From: Pelagibius sp. | GTDB taxonomy: Bacteria > Pseudomonadota > Alphaproteobacteria > Kiloniellales > Kiloniellaceae | Assembly: GCF_028289705.1 (NCBI RefSeq) | Contig: NZ_JANQOI010000087.1 | Location: 62,001 to 126,000, forward strand | Reading direction: 5' to 3' | Length of the DNA: 64,000 nucleotides | Shown here: in pieces, positions 1 through 8,558 of the stretch | Position numbering within the stretch: the stretch's first letter is position 1 | Layout: each line of letters starts with the position of its first letter | Made by a program: the position numbers and the translations under genes | The notes under the pieces: model-generated | Seen by the model: only the letters and a program-made list of their open reading frames with translations | What the model was told of the DNA's origin: nothing | Databases searched by the model: none

Positions 1-306
1 GAAGCGGTGGTTCAGGATCGTTGGGAGCCGCACCTGCGGATCATGATGGACTTCTGGTCCTCGGTGATGCTGATGAGCGGGCGCTTCAAGGGCCAGCCGA
101 TGCAGAGGCATCAGGCCTTGCGGGCCCTGCGGCCGGAGCACTTCCAGACCTGGCTGGCGCTGTTTAGCAGCAGCGCGAATGAGATCTGCCCGCCGGATAT
201 CGCCGCGCTGTTTGTGGACCGCGCCGAGCGCATCGCCCGGAGCCTGCAACTCGGCATGTTCGGCCCCCCGGAACTGAGCCTCGCGCGACGAAAGGAGGCG
301 CCGTGA
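1..306 (+). CDS. group III truncated haemoglobin, 3' part only
   Basis: The reading frame is open from the left window edge, so the N-terminus and true start lie outside. The visible ~101 residues match the C-terminal two thirds of group III (P) truncated haemoglobins: a DFWSSVML helix followed by GRFKGQPMQRHQAL, then a PEHFQTWLALF segment and a C-terminal VDRAERIARSLQLGMF helix. Family members are small haem proteins linked to oxygen or NO chemistry. The stop codon overlaps the next gene by 4 nt (GTGA), so the two are probably co-translated. Family is confident; ligand and role are inference. Confidence 0.82.
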   Translation, partial: EAVVQDRWEPHLRIMMDFWSSVMLMSGRFKGQPMQRHQALRALRPEHFQTWLALFSSSANEICPPDIAALFVDRAERIARSLQLGMFGPPELSLARRKEAP

Positions 307-575
307 ACACCCTGCCGCCATCGGTCAAAGCCTACCACCGGACAGCCGTCTTCACGGAGACGACGGTGCCGAAGGGCCTGTTGCAGGACCATCGGACCAA
401 GCAGGGCGTCTGGGGTGTCATCACCGTTCTGTCGGGACGCCTGCGCTACACCGTGCCGTCGACCGGCGAAGTGAGGGTCCTTGAGGCCGGCCGCCCGGGG
501 ATCGTCGAACCCACGGTGGCTCATCGGGTGAAACCCCTGGGTCCCGTCGAATTCTTCGTGGAGTTCCACCGCTAG
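303..575 (+). CDS. DUF1971 / YeaR-TehB-like cupin protein
   Basis: A 90-residue single-domain beta-rich protein that starts with GTG inside the stop codon of the truncated haemoglobin gene. The stretch from about residue 10 (YHRTAVFTETTVPKGL) to the end (VEFFVEFHR) follows the DUF1971 pattern found in E. coli YeaR and at the N-terminus of some TehB-type tellurite-resistance proteins. E. coli yeaR is known to be nitrate/NO-responsive. Pairing with a globin supports a nitrosative-stress role, but the biochemical function of the family is not established. Confidence 0.75.
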   Translation: MNTLPPSVKAYHRTAVFTETTVPKGLLQDHRTKQGVWGVITVLSGRLRYTVPSTGEVRVLEAGRPGIVEPTVAHRVKPLGPVEFFVEFHR

Positions 576-594
576 CTGTTTCGCTCCTGCGTGT

Positions 595-618
595 GATGGT
601 ACGGTAACACCGACCATC
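595..618. other. imperfect palindrome/hairpin upstream of hypF
   Basis: GATGGT and ACCATC form outer arms and CGGT/ACCG form inner arms around an AAC loop, with one bulged A. It lies in the 116-nt gap between the DUF1971 gene and hypF. There is no T-run, so it is not an obvious intrinsic terminator; an operator or mRNA hairpin at the head of the hyp operon is possible. The function is unknown. Confidence 0.4.
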
Positions 619-691
619 GACAAGGATGCGCTTTGGGACAGGGACTTCACGGCAACGCCGACAACCGCGTGGTGATCAGGGACCTGGTGCC

Positions 692-3052
692 GTGAGGGGC
701 GAGGCCATCACCATCCGCGGGCAGGTCCAAGGCGTCGGCTTCCGGCCGACGGTTTGGCGCATCGCCACGGAACTGGGGCTCACCGGCGACGTGCGCAACA
801 TTGGTGAGGGCGTGGAGATCCGCCTCTGGGGGGCGGCGCTGGAGCGGTTCGCCGAGCGTCTCGAAGCCGAGGTGCCCGCCCTGGCGCGCATCGAGCAGAT
901 GCAGCGGAGGCCCCTGGACGCACCGGCGCCGCCGGCCTTCGAGATCGCCCCCTCCGCAAGCGGGCGCCTGCGCGCGGTGGTGACGCCGGACGCCGCGACC
1001 TGTGCCGACTGTCTCGCCGAGGTGCGCGACCCCTTCGCCGCCCGCTACCGCTATCCCTTTGCCAACTGCACGAACTGCGGGCCGCGCTTTTCCATCGTCG
1101 AAGGCGCGCCCTACGACCGCGACAAGACGACCATGCGGGGCTTCGCGCTCTGCGATGATTGCCGCGGCGAGTACGAGAACCCGGACGATCGGCGCTTTCA
1201 TGCCCAGCCCGTCGCCTGCCATGCCTGCGGGCCGCGGGCCTGGATCGAAAGTCTGGGCGGCGGCACCGTCAACCGCGAAGCCCCTTCCATGCTGGACGAC
1301 GTCGATGCGGCGGGCGGCCTGTTGATGACGGGTCACATCGTGGCCATCAAGGGCATCGGCGGCTTCCACCTGGCCTGCGACGCCACCCAGGCGGCGGCGG
1401 TCGCCCGCCTGCGCGCACGCAAAGGCCGCCGCCGCAAGGCCTTCGCCCTGATGGCTAGGGATCTCGATGTGATCCGCCGCTACTGCGCGGTTTCCGAGGA
1501 AGAGGCGGCGCTGCTCGCCAGCCCGGCCGCGCCCATCGTTCTCCTCACGCTGCGGGGCGAAGCCTTGCCGCAGGCCCTAGCACCCGGGCTCGACCGCCTG
1601 GGCTTCATGCTGCCCTACACGCCGCTGCATCACCTGCTGCTGCGCCGCATGGAGCGGCCCGTGGTGATGACCAGCGGCAACATTTCCGGCCGGCCTCAAT
1701 GCACTGGGAACGCGCAGGCGCGCGCGGAACTGGCAGGCGTTGCCGACGTTGCCCTGATGAACGATCGGGAGATCGCCAACCGCATCGACGATTCTGTGGT
1801 GCGCGTCGACCTCGGCCGTCCGCGGCTGCTGCGCCGCGCGCGCGGCTACGCGCCTGCGCCCATCGCGCTGCCGGAAGGCTTCGACGGCGCCGCGCAGGTC
1901 CTGGCCCTCGGCGGCGAGCTCAAGAACACCTTCTGTCTGGTGAAGGACGGGCAGGCGATCCTGAGCCAGCATATGGGCGACCTGGAGGACGCGGCGACCG
2001 CCGAGGACGTCGCCCACAATCTGGCGCTCTACCGCGGGCTCTACGCGCACGAGCCCGAGTTGATCGCCGTCGACCGTCACCCCGACTATCTCTCGACCAA
2101 GCGCGGGCAGGTGATGGCGGAGGAAGGCGGTCTGCCCCTGGTGGAGGTGCAGCATCACCACGCCCATGTTGCCGCCTGCATGGCCGAGAACGGCTGGCCG
2201 CTGCGCGGCGGCTCCGTGCTCGGCATCGCCCTGGACGGCCTCGGCTTCGGTGCCGACGGCACGGTCTGGGGCGGCGAGTTCCTCGGTTGCACCTACACCG
2301 GGTTCGAGCGTCTCGCCTGCTTGAAGCCGGTGGCCCTGCCCGGCGGGACTGCCGCGGTGCGGGAGCCCTGGCGCAACGCCTATGCCCATCTGATGGCGGA
2401 GATGGGCTGGGCCGAATTCGCCAAAAACTTCGCTCATCTTGATCTCTATCAACGGCTGGAGGCCGCCCCCCGTGCGACCCTGGACGCCATGATCGCCAAA
2501 GGCATCAATTCTCCGCTTTCTTCCTCTTGTGGCCGGCTCTTCGACGCGGCGGCCGCGCTCTGCGGTCTGGCCTGGGAGGCCCAGGCCTACGAAGGCGAGG
2601 CGGCGATGTGCTTCGAGGCGGCCATCGATCCCCAGGCACTGAACGAGTCCGAGGATCTGGCCTATCCCTTCGTCCTCCCGCGACTCCTCGGCAAGGGGTT
2701 GCCTTACATCGAGCCGGCGGCTGCTTGGCGCGCGTTCCTGGAGGATCTGCTCCGCGAGACCTCGCTGGGGGTGATCGCGGCGCGGTTCCACCGCGGCTTG
2801 GCCAATGCCATCGTCGCCATGACGGCGCGGCTTTCCGGCGAGGAGAGGCTTTATCCGACGGTTGCCCTGACCGGCGGCTGCTTCCAGAACGCCACCCTGT
2901 TCGAATTGGTTCATGAAGGCCTGGAACGGCGGGGGTTCAGGGTTCTCAGTCACGAACGGGTGCCGGCCAACGACGGCGGCCTGGCCTTGGGACAAGCCGC
3001 CGTGGCGCTGGCCACCCGGCAGGAAACCCTCAGGAGAGATCCATGTGCCTAG
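692..3052 (+). CDS. hypF: carbamoyltransferase HypF
   Basis: HypF uses carbamoyl phosphate and ATP to make the thiocarboxamide on HypE that becomes the cyanide ligands of [NiFe]-hydrogenase. The order of domains is clear: an acylphosphatase-like domain (GQVQGVGFRPTVWRIA), paired zinc-finger motifs (CADC, CTNC, CDDC, CHAC), a YrdC-like domain (MTSGNISG) and a Kae1-like C-terminal domain (VQHHHAHVAACMAENG, GGCFQNATL). The frame is open from an ATG at 626, but the first 22 codons are low-complexity and basic. The GTG at 692 puts the family-typical N-terminus directly at the start and has AGGGA about 9 nt upstream. First gene of hypFCDEAB. Confidence 0.93.
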   Translation: MRGEAITIRGQVQGVGFRPTVWRIATELGLTGDVRNIGEGVEIRLWGAALERFAERLEAEVPALARIEQMQRRPLDAPAPPAFEIAPSASGRLRAVVTPDAATCADCLAEVRDPFAARYRYPFANCTNCGPRFSIVEGAPYDRDKTTMRGFALCDDCRGEYENPDDRRFHAQPVACHACGPRAWIESLGGGTVNREAPSMLDDVDAAGGLLMTGHIVAIKGIGGFHLACDATQAAAVARLRARKGRRRKAFALMARDLDVIRRYCAVSEEEAALLASPAAPIVLLTLRGEALPQALAPGLDRLGFMLPYTPLHHLLLRRMERPVVMTSGNISGRPQCTGNAQARAELAGVADVALMNDREIANRIDDSVVRVDLGRPRLLRRARGYAPAPIALPEGFDGAAQVLALGGELKNTFCLVKDGQAILSQHMGDLEDAATAEDVAHNLALYRGLYAHEPELIAVDRHPDYLSTKRGQVMAEEGGLPLVEVQHHHAHVAACMAENGWPLRGGSVLGIALDGLGFGADGTVWGGEFLGCTYTGFERLACLKPVALPGGTAAVREPWRNAYAHLMAEMGWAEFAKNFAHLDLYQRLEAAPRATLDAMIAKGINSPLSSSCGRLFDAAAALCGLAWEAQAYEGEAAMCFEAAIDPQALNESEDLAYPFVLPRLLGKGLPYIEPAAAWRAFLEDLLRETSLGVIAARFHRGLANAIVAMTARLSGEERLYPTVALTGGCFQNATLFELVHEGLERRGFRVLSHERVPANDGGLALGQAAVALATRQETLRRDPCA

Positions 3053-3324
3053 GGATACCGGGACGGATCGTCGAGATCAGCGACGCCGCGAACAAGCTGG
3101 CGACGGTCGAAATCGGCGGCGTCAGGCGCCCGGTGAACATCGCCTGCATCGTCGACGAGGAGTATCCGGTGGAGCGCTGCCTCGGCGACTGGGTCCTGGT
3201 TCACGTGGGCTTCGCCATGAGCCGCATCGATGAGGAACAGGCCGCCCGGACCCTGGAGGCCCTGACCGAGCTTGGCGAAGTCCAGGCAGAACTGGCGGCC
3301 ATGCGCGGCTCCGGCGGAGGCTGA
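3043..3324 (+). CDS. hypC: hydrogenase assembly chaperone HypC/HupF
   Basis: A 93-residue protein starting MCLGIPGRI, the invariant HypC N-terminus whose Cys2 (exposed after Met removal) binds the Fe(CN)2CO precursor together with HypD. It overlaps the end of hypF by 10 nt and is followed by hypD after 6 nt, as expected for partners. Length matches the HypC/HybG/HupF family. It shuttles the iron unit between HypD and the hydrogenase large subunit. Confidence 0.95.
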   Translation: MCLGIPGRIVEISDAANKLATVEIGGVRRPVNIACIVDEEYPVERCLGDWVLVHVGFAMSRIDEEQAARTLEALTELGEVQAELAAMRGSGGG

Positions 3325-3330
3325 TCGGTC

Positions 3331-4473
3331 ATGAAGTACGTCGACGAATTCCGCGATCCCGAGAAGGCCAAAGCGCTGTTCCGCGAGATCGAAGCCCTGG
3401 CGCAGCGGATCGAAACCAAGGACGGAAAACCGCTGCAGGTCATGGAAGTCTGCGGCGGCCACACCCATTCGATCTTCCGCTACGGCCTGGAGGCCATGCT
3501 GCCGGAGAAGATCGAGTTGGTGCACGGCCCCGGCTGTCCGGTCTGCGTGCTGCCCATGGGGCGGGTCGACGACTGCCTGGCCCTGGCCGAACGGCCGGAG
3601 GTCATCTTCACCACCTTCGGCGACGCCATGCGGGTGCCGGGCTCGCGCAAGAGCCTGATGCAGGCCAAGGCCGAGGGCGCCGACGTGCGCATGGTCTATT
3701 CGCCGCTGGACGCCCTGGCGCTGGCCCGCGACAACCCGGAGCGCGAGGTGGTGTTTTTCGCCCTCGGCTTCGAGACCACCATGCCCAGCACGGCGCTGAC
3801 GGTGTTGCAGGCCGAGGCGGAGGGCATCGCCAATTTCTCCCTGTTCTGCAACCACATCACCATCATCCCCACCATCAAGGCGATCCTCGACTCGCCGGAC
3901 CTGCGGGTCGACGGGTTTCTGGGGCCCGGTCATGTCTCCATGGTGATCGGCAACCGGCCCTACGACTTCATCGCCCGGCACTACCGCCGCCCCTTGGTCA
4001 TCGCCGGTTTCGAGCCGCTGGATATCCTCCATGCGCTCTGGATGCTCTTGACGCAGTTCGCCGAAGGGCGCTGTGAAATCGAGAACCAGTACGACCGCAT
4101 CGTTGACGGCGAGGGCAACCGTCAGGCCCTGGAGGCCGTCGCGAAGGTCTTCGAGCTGCGCGAGTTCTTCGAGTGGCGCGGCCTCGGCTCCATCGACCAC
4201 TCGGGGCTGCGGATGCGCGAGGCCTATGCCCGCTTCGACGCCGAGCGCCGCTTCCCGGTGCCCCAGGTGAAGATCGCCGATCCCGCGTCCTGCCAGTGCG
4301 GCGAGGTGCTGAAGGGCGTCATCAAGCCCTGGCAGTGCAAGGTCTTCGGCACCGCCTGCACGCCGGAAACCCCCGTCGGCGCGCTCATGGTCTCCAGCGA
4401 AGGGTCCTGCGCCGCCTACTACCAGTACGGCGGCGGATCGCGGGAACGCGCGCCGGTGGAGGCGGCGGAATGA
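3331..4473 (+). CDS. hypD: hydrogenase formation protein HypD
   Basis: A 380-residue iron-sulfur protein that with HypC assembles the Fe(CN)2CO moiety. Family signatures are present in order: EVCGGHTHSIFRYGL near residue 37, HGPGCPVCVLP near 66, the FFALGFETTMP segment in the middle, and the C-terminal Cys-rich part (CQCGEVLKG, KPWQCKVFG, SSEGSC) that holds the [4Fe-4S] cluster. Full length for the family. The ATGA stop/start overlap with hypE supports translational coupling. Confidence 0.95.
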   Translation: MKYVDEFRDPEKAKALFREIEALAQRIETKDGKPLQVMEVCGGHTHSIFRYGLEAMLPEKIELVHGPGCPVCVLPMGRVDDCLALAERPEVIFTTFGDAMRVPGSRKSLMQAKAEGADVRMVYSPLDALALARDNPEREVVFFALGFETTMPSTALTVLQAEAEGIANFSLFCNHITIIPTIKAILDSPDLRVDGFLGPGHVSMVIGNRPYDFIARHYRRPLVIAGFEPLDILHALWMLLTQFAEGRCEIENQYDRIVDGEGNRQALEAVAKVFELREFFEWRGLGSIDHSGLRMREAYARFDAERRFPVPQVKIADPASCQCGEVLKGVIKPWQCKVFGTACTPETPVGALMVSSEGSCAAYYQYGGGSRERAPVEAAE

Positions 4474-5534
4474 ACGTAATGACTCCTGCCAACTCGCCCA
4501 GCGGCCGCCTGCGCGCCGAGCGTGTCACCTTGGCCCACGGCGGCGGCGGCAAGGCTATGCGTGACCTGATCGAGGACGTCTTCGTCGCCGCCTTCCGCAA
4601 TCCGGAGATGGGCGAGATGGAGGACCAGGCGCGGCTGACCTCCGCGGCGCTGGCGGAACCCGGCGCGCGGCTCGCCTTCACCACCGACAGCTTCGTCGTC
4701 GACCCGCTGGAGTTTCCCGGCGGCGACATCGGCAAGATCGCGGTCTGCGGCACGGTGAACGATCTGGCGGTCGGCGGCGCACGCCCGCTCTGGCTCTCGG
4801 CGGCCTTCATCATCGAAGAGGGGGTTGAGGTGGCCCTGCTGCGCCGGATCGCGGAGTCTATGCGCGGCGCCGCGGAGGAGGCCGGTGTGGTGATCGTCAC
4901 CGGGGATACCAAGGTGGTGGGCCGCGGCGCGGCGGACAAGCTCTTCGTCACCACCTCCGGCCTCGGGGTGATTCCCGCGGAGCGACATTTGGCGGCCAGC
5001 CGGGTTCAAGCCGGCGATGTGGCCATCGTCAACGGTGTCCTCGGCGATCACGGCGCGGCGATCCTGGCGGCGCGGGGCGATCTGGCGCTGAGCGGCGACA
5101 TCCCCTCCGACTGCCGGTCTTTGAACGGTCTGATGGAGGCGGTGATCGCGGCGGCGCCCGCTGTGCGTGCTGCCCGCGATGCCACCCGCGGCGGTCTGGC
5201 ATCGGCGCTCAATGAGATCGCCCAGGCTGCCGAGGTCGGCATTGAGATCGACGAAGCGGTCCTGCCCCTGCGCAGCGAAGTCAAAGGCGTCTGCGAGATC
5301 CTCGGCCTCGATCCGCTCTATCTGGCGAACGAGGGGACTCTCGTGCTCTTCGTCCCGGAGCCGCAGGCCGAGGCGGCGCTGGCGGCGATGCGTGCCCACC
5401 CGGCCGGCGAAGGGGCGGTCGTCATCGGCAGGGCCGTGGAGGCCCACCCCGCGACAGTGGTGATGAAGACCCTCTTCGGCGGGCAGCGCATCGTCGACAT
5501 GCTGGTCGGCGAGCAGCTGCCGCGGATTTGTTGA
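4470..5534 (+). CDS. hypE: hydrogenase maturation factor HypE
   Basis: HypE is an ATP-dependent dehydratase that turns its own C-terminal Cys-thiocarboxamide into thiocyanate, the CN donor. The 354-residue protein has the PurM/AIR-synthase-like fold signatures (LAHGGGGKAM near the start, TDSFVVDPLEFPGGDIGK, TGDTKVV) and ends in PRIC, the modified C-terminal cysteine motif. The same frame is open about 300 nt upstream inside hypD, but the family N-terminus and the 4-nt overlap fix the start at ATG 4470. Confidence 0.95.
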   Translation: MNVMTPANSPSGRLRAERVTLAHGGGGKAMRDLIEDVFVAAFRNPEMGEMEDQARLTSAALAEPGARLAFTTDSFVVDPLEFPGGDIGKIAVCGTVNDLAVGGARPLWLSAAFIIEEGVEVALLRRIAESMRGAAEEAGVVIVTGDTKVVGRGAADKLFVTTSGLGVIPAERHLAASRVQAGDVAIVNGVLGDHGAAILAARGDLALSGDIPSDCRSLNGLMEAVIAAAPAVRAARDATRGGLASALNEIAQAAEVGIEIDEAVLPLRSEVKGVCEILGLDPLYLANEGTLVLFVPEPQAEAALAAMRAHPAGEGAVVIGRAVEAHPATVVMKTLFGGQRIVDMLVGEQLPRIC

Positions 5535-5545
5535 GGAGCCCGCGG

Positions 5546-5788
5546 ATGCACGAACTGGGCCTGACGCGCAACATCGTCGCCATCGTGTCCGAGCACGCCG
5601 GCGCGCGCCGGGTGCGGCGGGTGCGCCTCGCCATCGGGCCCTGGGCCTGCGTAGAGCGCGAGGCCCTCAGCTTCTGCTTCGGTATCGCTGCGGAGGGGAC
5701 GGTGCTCGCCGGCGCCGCCCTCGAGTTCCTCGAAGCCGAAGGCGATGCCTTTCTGATCAAGGATTTCGAAGTCGAGGAGGCGGCCTGA
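5546..5788 (+). CDS. hypA: HypA nickel chaperone lacking the zinc-ribbon domain
   Basis: The start MHELGLTRNIV is the HypA N-terminus (Met1-His2-Glu3 bind nickel) and the central VRLAIGPWACVEREALSFCFGI matches the family core. HypA is normally about 113-118 residues with two CxxC pairs that bind structural zinc. This protein has only 80 residues and neither pair: LEFLEAEGDAFLIKDFEVEE joins the residues before the zinc ribbon straight to the normal C-terminal 'IK.(L/F)EVE' strand. The frame is clean, so this looks like an in-frame domain loss rather than a frameshift. Position between hypE and hypB (TGATG overlap) argues that it is expressed. Confidence 0.85.
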   Translation: MHELGLTRNIVAIVSEHAGARRVRRVRLAIGPWACVEREALSFCFGIAAEGTVLAGAALEFLEAEGDAFLIKDFEVEEAA

Positions 5789-6621
5789 TGTGCGGTACCT
5801 GTGGATGCTCCGATCCGGCCAATGCCGTGAGCCTCACCGATCCTGAGAGCGGCGCGCAATCGCTACTCCGCCAGCGCGCGGCGCCCGGCCACGCCCACAG
5901 CCATGCACACGGTCATGACCATGATCATGACGAACCCCATGTGCATGGTCCGCACGGCGAGGTGATCTCCCTGGAACAGGCGGTGCTGGCCAGGAACGAC
6001 GAGATCGCGGCGCGCAACCGCAGTTGGTTCGAGGGGCGGGGTATCCTGGCCCTGAACCTGGTGAGTTCGCCCGGCGCCGGCAAGACCACGCTGCTGGAAC
6101 GGACGATCGAGGCAGTAGCGGGGAAGATCGAGATCGCCGTCATTGAAGGCGACCAGATGACGGCGAACGATGCCGAGCGCATCCGCGCCGCCGGCGCCCG
6201 CGCGATCCAGATCAACACCGGGGCCGGCTGCCATCTGGAGGCCGATATGGTGGCGGAGGCGGTGAAGAAGCTGGACCCGCCAGCGGGTTCCATCCTGATG
6301 ATCGAGAACGTCGGCAATCTGGTCTGTCCGGCCATGTTCGACCTGGGCGAACGCATGAAGGTGGCGGTGATCTCGACCCCGGAGGGCGAGGACAAGCCGC
6401 TGAAGTATCCGCACATGTTCCGCGCCGCGGAACTGGTGCTGATCAACAAGATCGACCTGGCGCCCCATGTCGGCTTCGACCAGGCGCGCTGCCAAGAGAA
6501 CATCCGCAGCGTCCACCCGGAGGCCGCGGTGATGGCCCTCTCCGCGCGCACCGGCGAGGGCATGACGGACTGGCTCGCCTTCCTCCGGCGCCAACGGAAA
6601 GGAGCGGCGGCCCGCGCTTAG
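5788..6621 (+). CDS. hypB: hydrogenase nickel incorporation GTPase HypB
   Basis: A 277-residue SIMIBI-class GTPase that works with HypA to insert nickel. The N-terminus MCGTCGC is the high-affinity nickel motif, followed at about 30-52 by a His-rich metal-storage stretch (HAHSHAHGHDHDHDEPH). The GTPase motifs are SSPGAGKTT (P-loop), EGDQMTAND, and NKIDLAPH (base recognition); the second metal site residues are in GAGCHLE. With HypA missing its zinc ribbon, HypB may carry more of the nickel-handling load here. Last gene of the hyp operon. Confidence 0.95.
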   Translation: MCGTCGCSDPANAVSLTDPESGAQSLLRQRAAPGHAHSHAHGHDHDHDEPHVHGPHGEVISLEQAVLARNDEIAARNRSWFEGRGILALNLVSSPGAGKTTLLERTIEAVAGKIEIAVIEGDQMTANDAERIRAAGARAIQINTGAGCHLEADMVAEAVKKLDPPAGSILMIENVGNLVCPAMFDLGERMKVAVISTPEGEDKPLKYPHMFRAAELVLINKIDLAPHVGFDQARCQENIRSVHPEAAVMALSARTGEGMTDWLAFLRRQRKGAAARA

Positions 6622-6803
6622 GCGGAGGGCTGGTCGGTTTCGGGTTGCATTGCAGCGGCTCCTTGCGGTAGGCACGAGGGCAGCGCGTTCGGGGACGCGC
6701 CCTGTCCACGGAAAGAGCGGCCTCACCCCGTCTTCAAAGATATGACTCCGTCTTCTTTTCCTGCCCTCCCGGTGGACACAGGGTGTTGAGGAGAAGAGAC
6801 GCC

Positions 6804-8378
6804 ATGACCGAAACTTCCCTGAATCCCGCCGACCCGCGCTCCCTTGACGACGCCAAGAGGGCGGCCAAGCGCCTTCGAAAGCAGCTCCACGACGGCGATG
6901 CGGATGCGCTCGCCCGTTTTCGCAGCGTCTTTGCCGACCGCCGCGATCCGGCGGCGGCAACCCACGCCGACTGCCTGCACGTCATCGCCCGGGAGGCGGG
7001 GGCGGAGAGCTGGCCGCGGCTGAAGCTGGCTGTCGAGACGGCAGCCCTGACCCAGGAGCAGCGCATCAGGCAGCTCGGGCGCGCCGTCACCAACGGCAAC
7101 TTCCATCTGGTCGACCGCCTGCTGTCCCTCGATCCCGGGCTGCCCGACGCGCAGTTCGGCCTGCAGCTCGCCTTCGCGCGAAAAGACGCTGCGCTGGCGG
7201 CACTGGCCCGCGATCCAGCGCTGGCGACCACTCCCATCGGCGAGCGTCTGCCCATCCACGTGCTCTGCGCCTCCAAGATCCATCACCGTTCGCCGGAGGC
7301 CGTGGACGCCATGATCGATCTGCTGGAGGCGCTGCTGGCGGCGGGTGCTGAGGTGAACCAGGGCTTTCCGGCCGAACCGGGCGAGGAGCACGAACTCTCG
7401 CCGCTCTACTGTGCCCTCGGCCATGCGGGCAACCTGCGCCTGGCGGAGGCCTTGTTACGGCACGGCGCCGATCCCAACGACAACGAGTCGCTCTATCACG
7501 CCACCGAACTGCCAACCTTGGAGGGTGTCGAACTGCTGTTCAGGCATGGTGCCGAAGTGGGCACCACCAACGCCTTCCTGCGCATGCTGGACCGGGAAAG
7601 CCCCGAGGGCGTCCGGCTGTTTCTGGCCAACGGCGCCGATCCCAACGCGCCGCCCTATCGCCATCCGTCGCCCACGCCGGCCGACGACCGCAACGCCCTG
7701 CATCATGCCATCCTGCGCGGCCGCTCCGGCGAGATCGGGGCGCTGCTGCTGGACCACGGCGTCGATCCGGCGGCGCGTCATGACGGGCGCACGGCCTATG
7801 CCCTGGCGGTAATCTCCGGCAACCGCGCCATGGCCGAGATGCTGGCCGCGCGCGGCTTGGACACCGAGCTAACTCCTGCGGAGCGCTTTCTCGCGGCCAT
7901 TGCCGATGGGGACGGAGCGGAGGCCAAACGCCTGCTAAGCGACACCCCGTCTCTTTGGAACGATCTCACTGACAAGGATCTGCAGCGGCCGACCGAGTTG
8001 GCCATGAACCGGGACAGCCTCCCGGTCCTGCGCCTGCTGGCCGAACTGGGCTTCGACCCCGACCGCAAGGGCGAATCCGACATGCCGCCGATCCATGCGG
8101 CGGCCTGGTGGGGCCACGCCGAGATCGTTGAGATGTACATCGGGCTGGGCGTTGACCTGGAGTCCCGGAACATGTTCGGCGGTACCGCCCTCGGCACGGC
8201 AATCCACGGCTCCATGAACTGTCCGGGCGCGGAGGAGGGCGACTATCTGCGCTGCCTGCGCGCCCTGGTGGCGGCCGGCGCCAAGATCCTTCCCGAACAC
8301 GGCCATCTGGAAATGGGTTCTGAAGAGGTCACGCTCTTCCTGGAGGAGCATCTGGAAGAACTTCAACCGCACGAATGA
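6804..8378 (+). CDS. ankyrin-repeat protein
   Basis: A 524-residue soluble protein without a signal peptide. After an N-terminal helical region, ankyrin-type units of about 33 residues can be picked out, for example ALGHAGNLRLAEALLRHGAD, ALHHAILRGRSGEIGALLLD, AYALAVISGNRAMAEMLAAR and IHAAAWWGHAEIVEMYIGLG. Such proteins act as protein-binding scaffolds; the partner is not evident. The ATG at 6804 is preferred because GAGGAGAAGAGA precedes it; a GTG at 6783 would add seven basic residues. It stands alone between hypB and the Pot-type operon. Confidence 0.8.
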   Translation: MTETSLNPADPRSLDDAKRAAKRLRKQLHDGDADALARFRSVFADRRDPAAATHADCLHVIAREAGAESWPRLKLAVETAALTQEQRIRQLGRAVTNGNFHLVDRLLSLDPGLPDAQFGLQLAFARKDAALAALARDPALATTPIGERLPIHVLCASKIHHRSPEAVDAMIDLLEALLAAGAEVNQGFPAEPGEEHELSPLYCALGHAGNLRLAEALLRHGADPNDNESLYHATELPTLEGVELLFRHGAEVGTTNAFLRMLDRESPEGVRLFLANGADPNAPPYRHPSPTPADDRNALHHAILRGRSGEIGALLLDHGVDPAARHDGRTAYALAVISGNRAMAEMLAARGLDTELTPAERFLAAIADGDGAEAKRLLSDTPSLWNDLTDKDLQRPTELAMNRDSLPVLRLLAELGFDPDRKGESDMPPIHAAAWWGHAEIVEMYIGLGVDLESRNMFGGTALGTAIHGSMNCPGAEEGDYLRCLRALVAAGAKILPEHGHLEMGSEEVTLFLEEHLEELQPHE

Positions 8379-8558
8379 TCGCTGTGCGATGCTTTCGGGG
8401 CTGCCGTAGCGCGGTGATTCGGCAAGCCCCTTGATCGCGGCTTCGCCCAGCCCCTACTCTGGGCCCCGGCGCGGTCGAGGGCGCTGTCGGACAGGCAGGG
8501 GAAGACGCCGGCACGGCCGCTCAAGAACAGACGACACCCCTTAAGGGAGGAAAGAACA

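Noticed and set aside
626-691. 22-residue N-terminal extension of HypF from ATG 626
   Set aside because: Arg/Gln/Gly-rich and unlike HypF; AAGG lies directly against the ATG, too close for a good ribosome site.
1577-2995. 472-codon minus-strand frame opposite hypF
   Set aside because: No family features, and it is the shadow of a clear hypF coding sequence.
5528-5788. hypA as a frameshifted or truncated pseudogene
   Set aside because: The C-terminal HypA strand is present in the same frame and no zinc-ribbon remnant is found in other frames; the gene also keeps its TGATG coupling to hypB.
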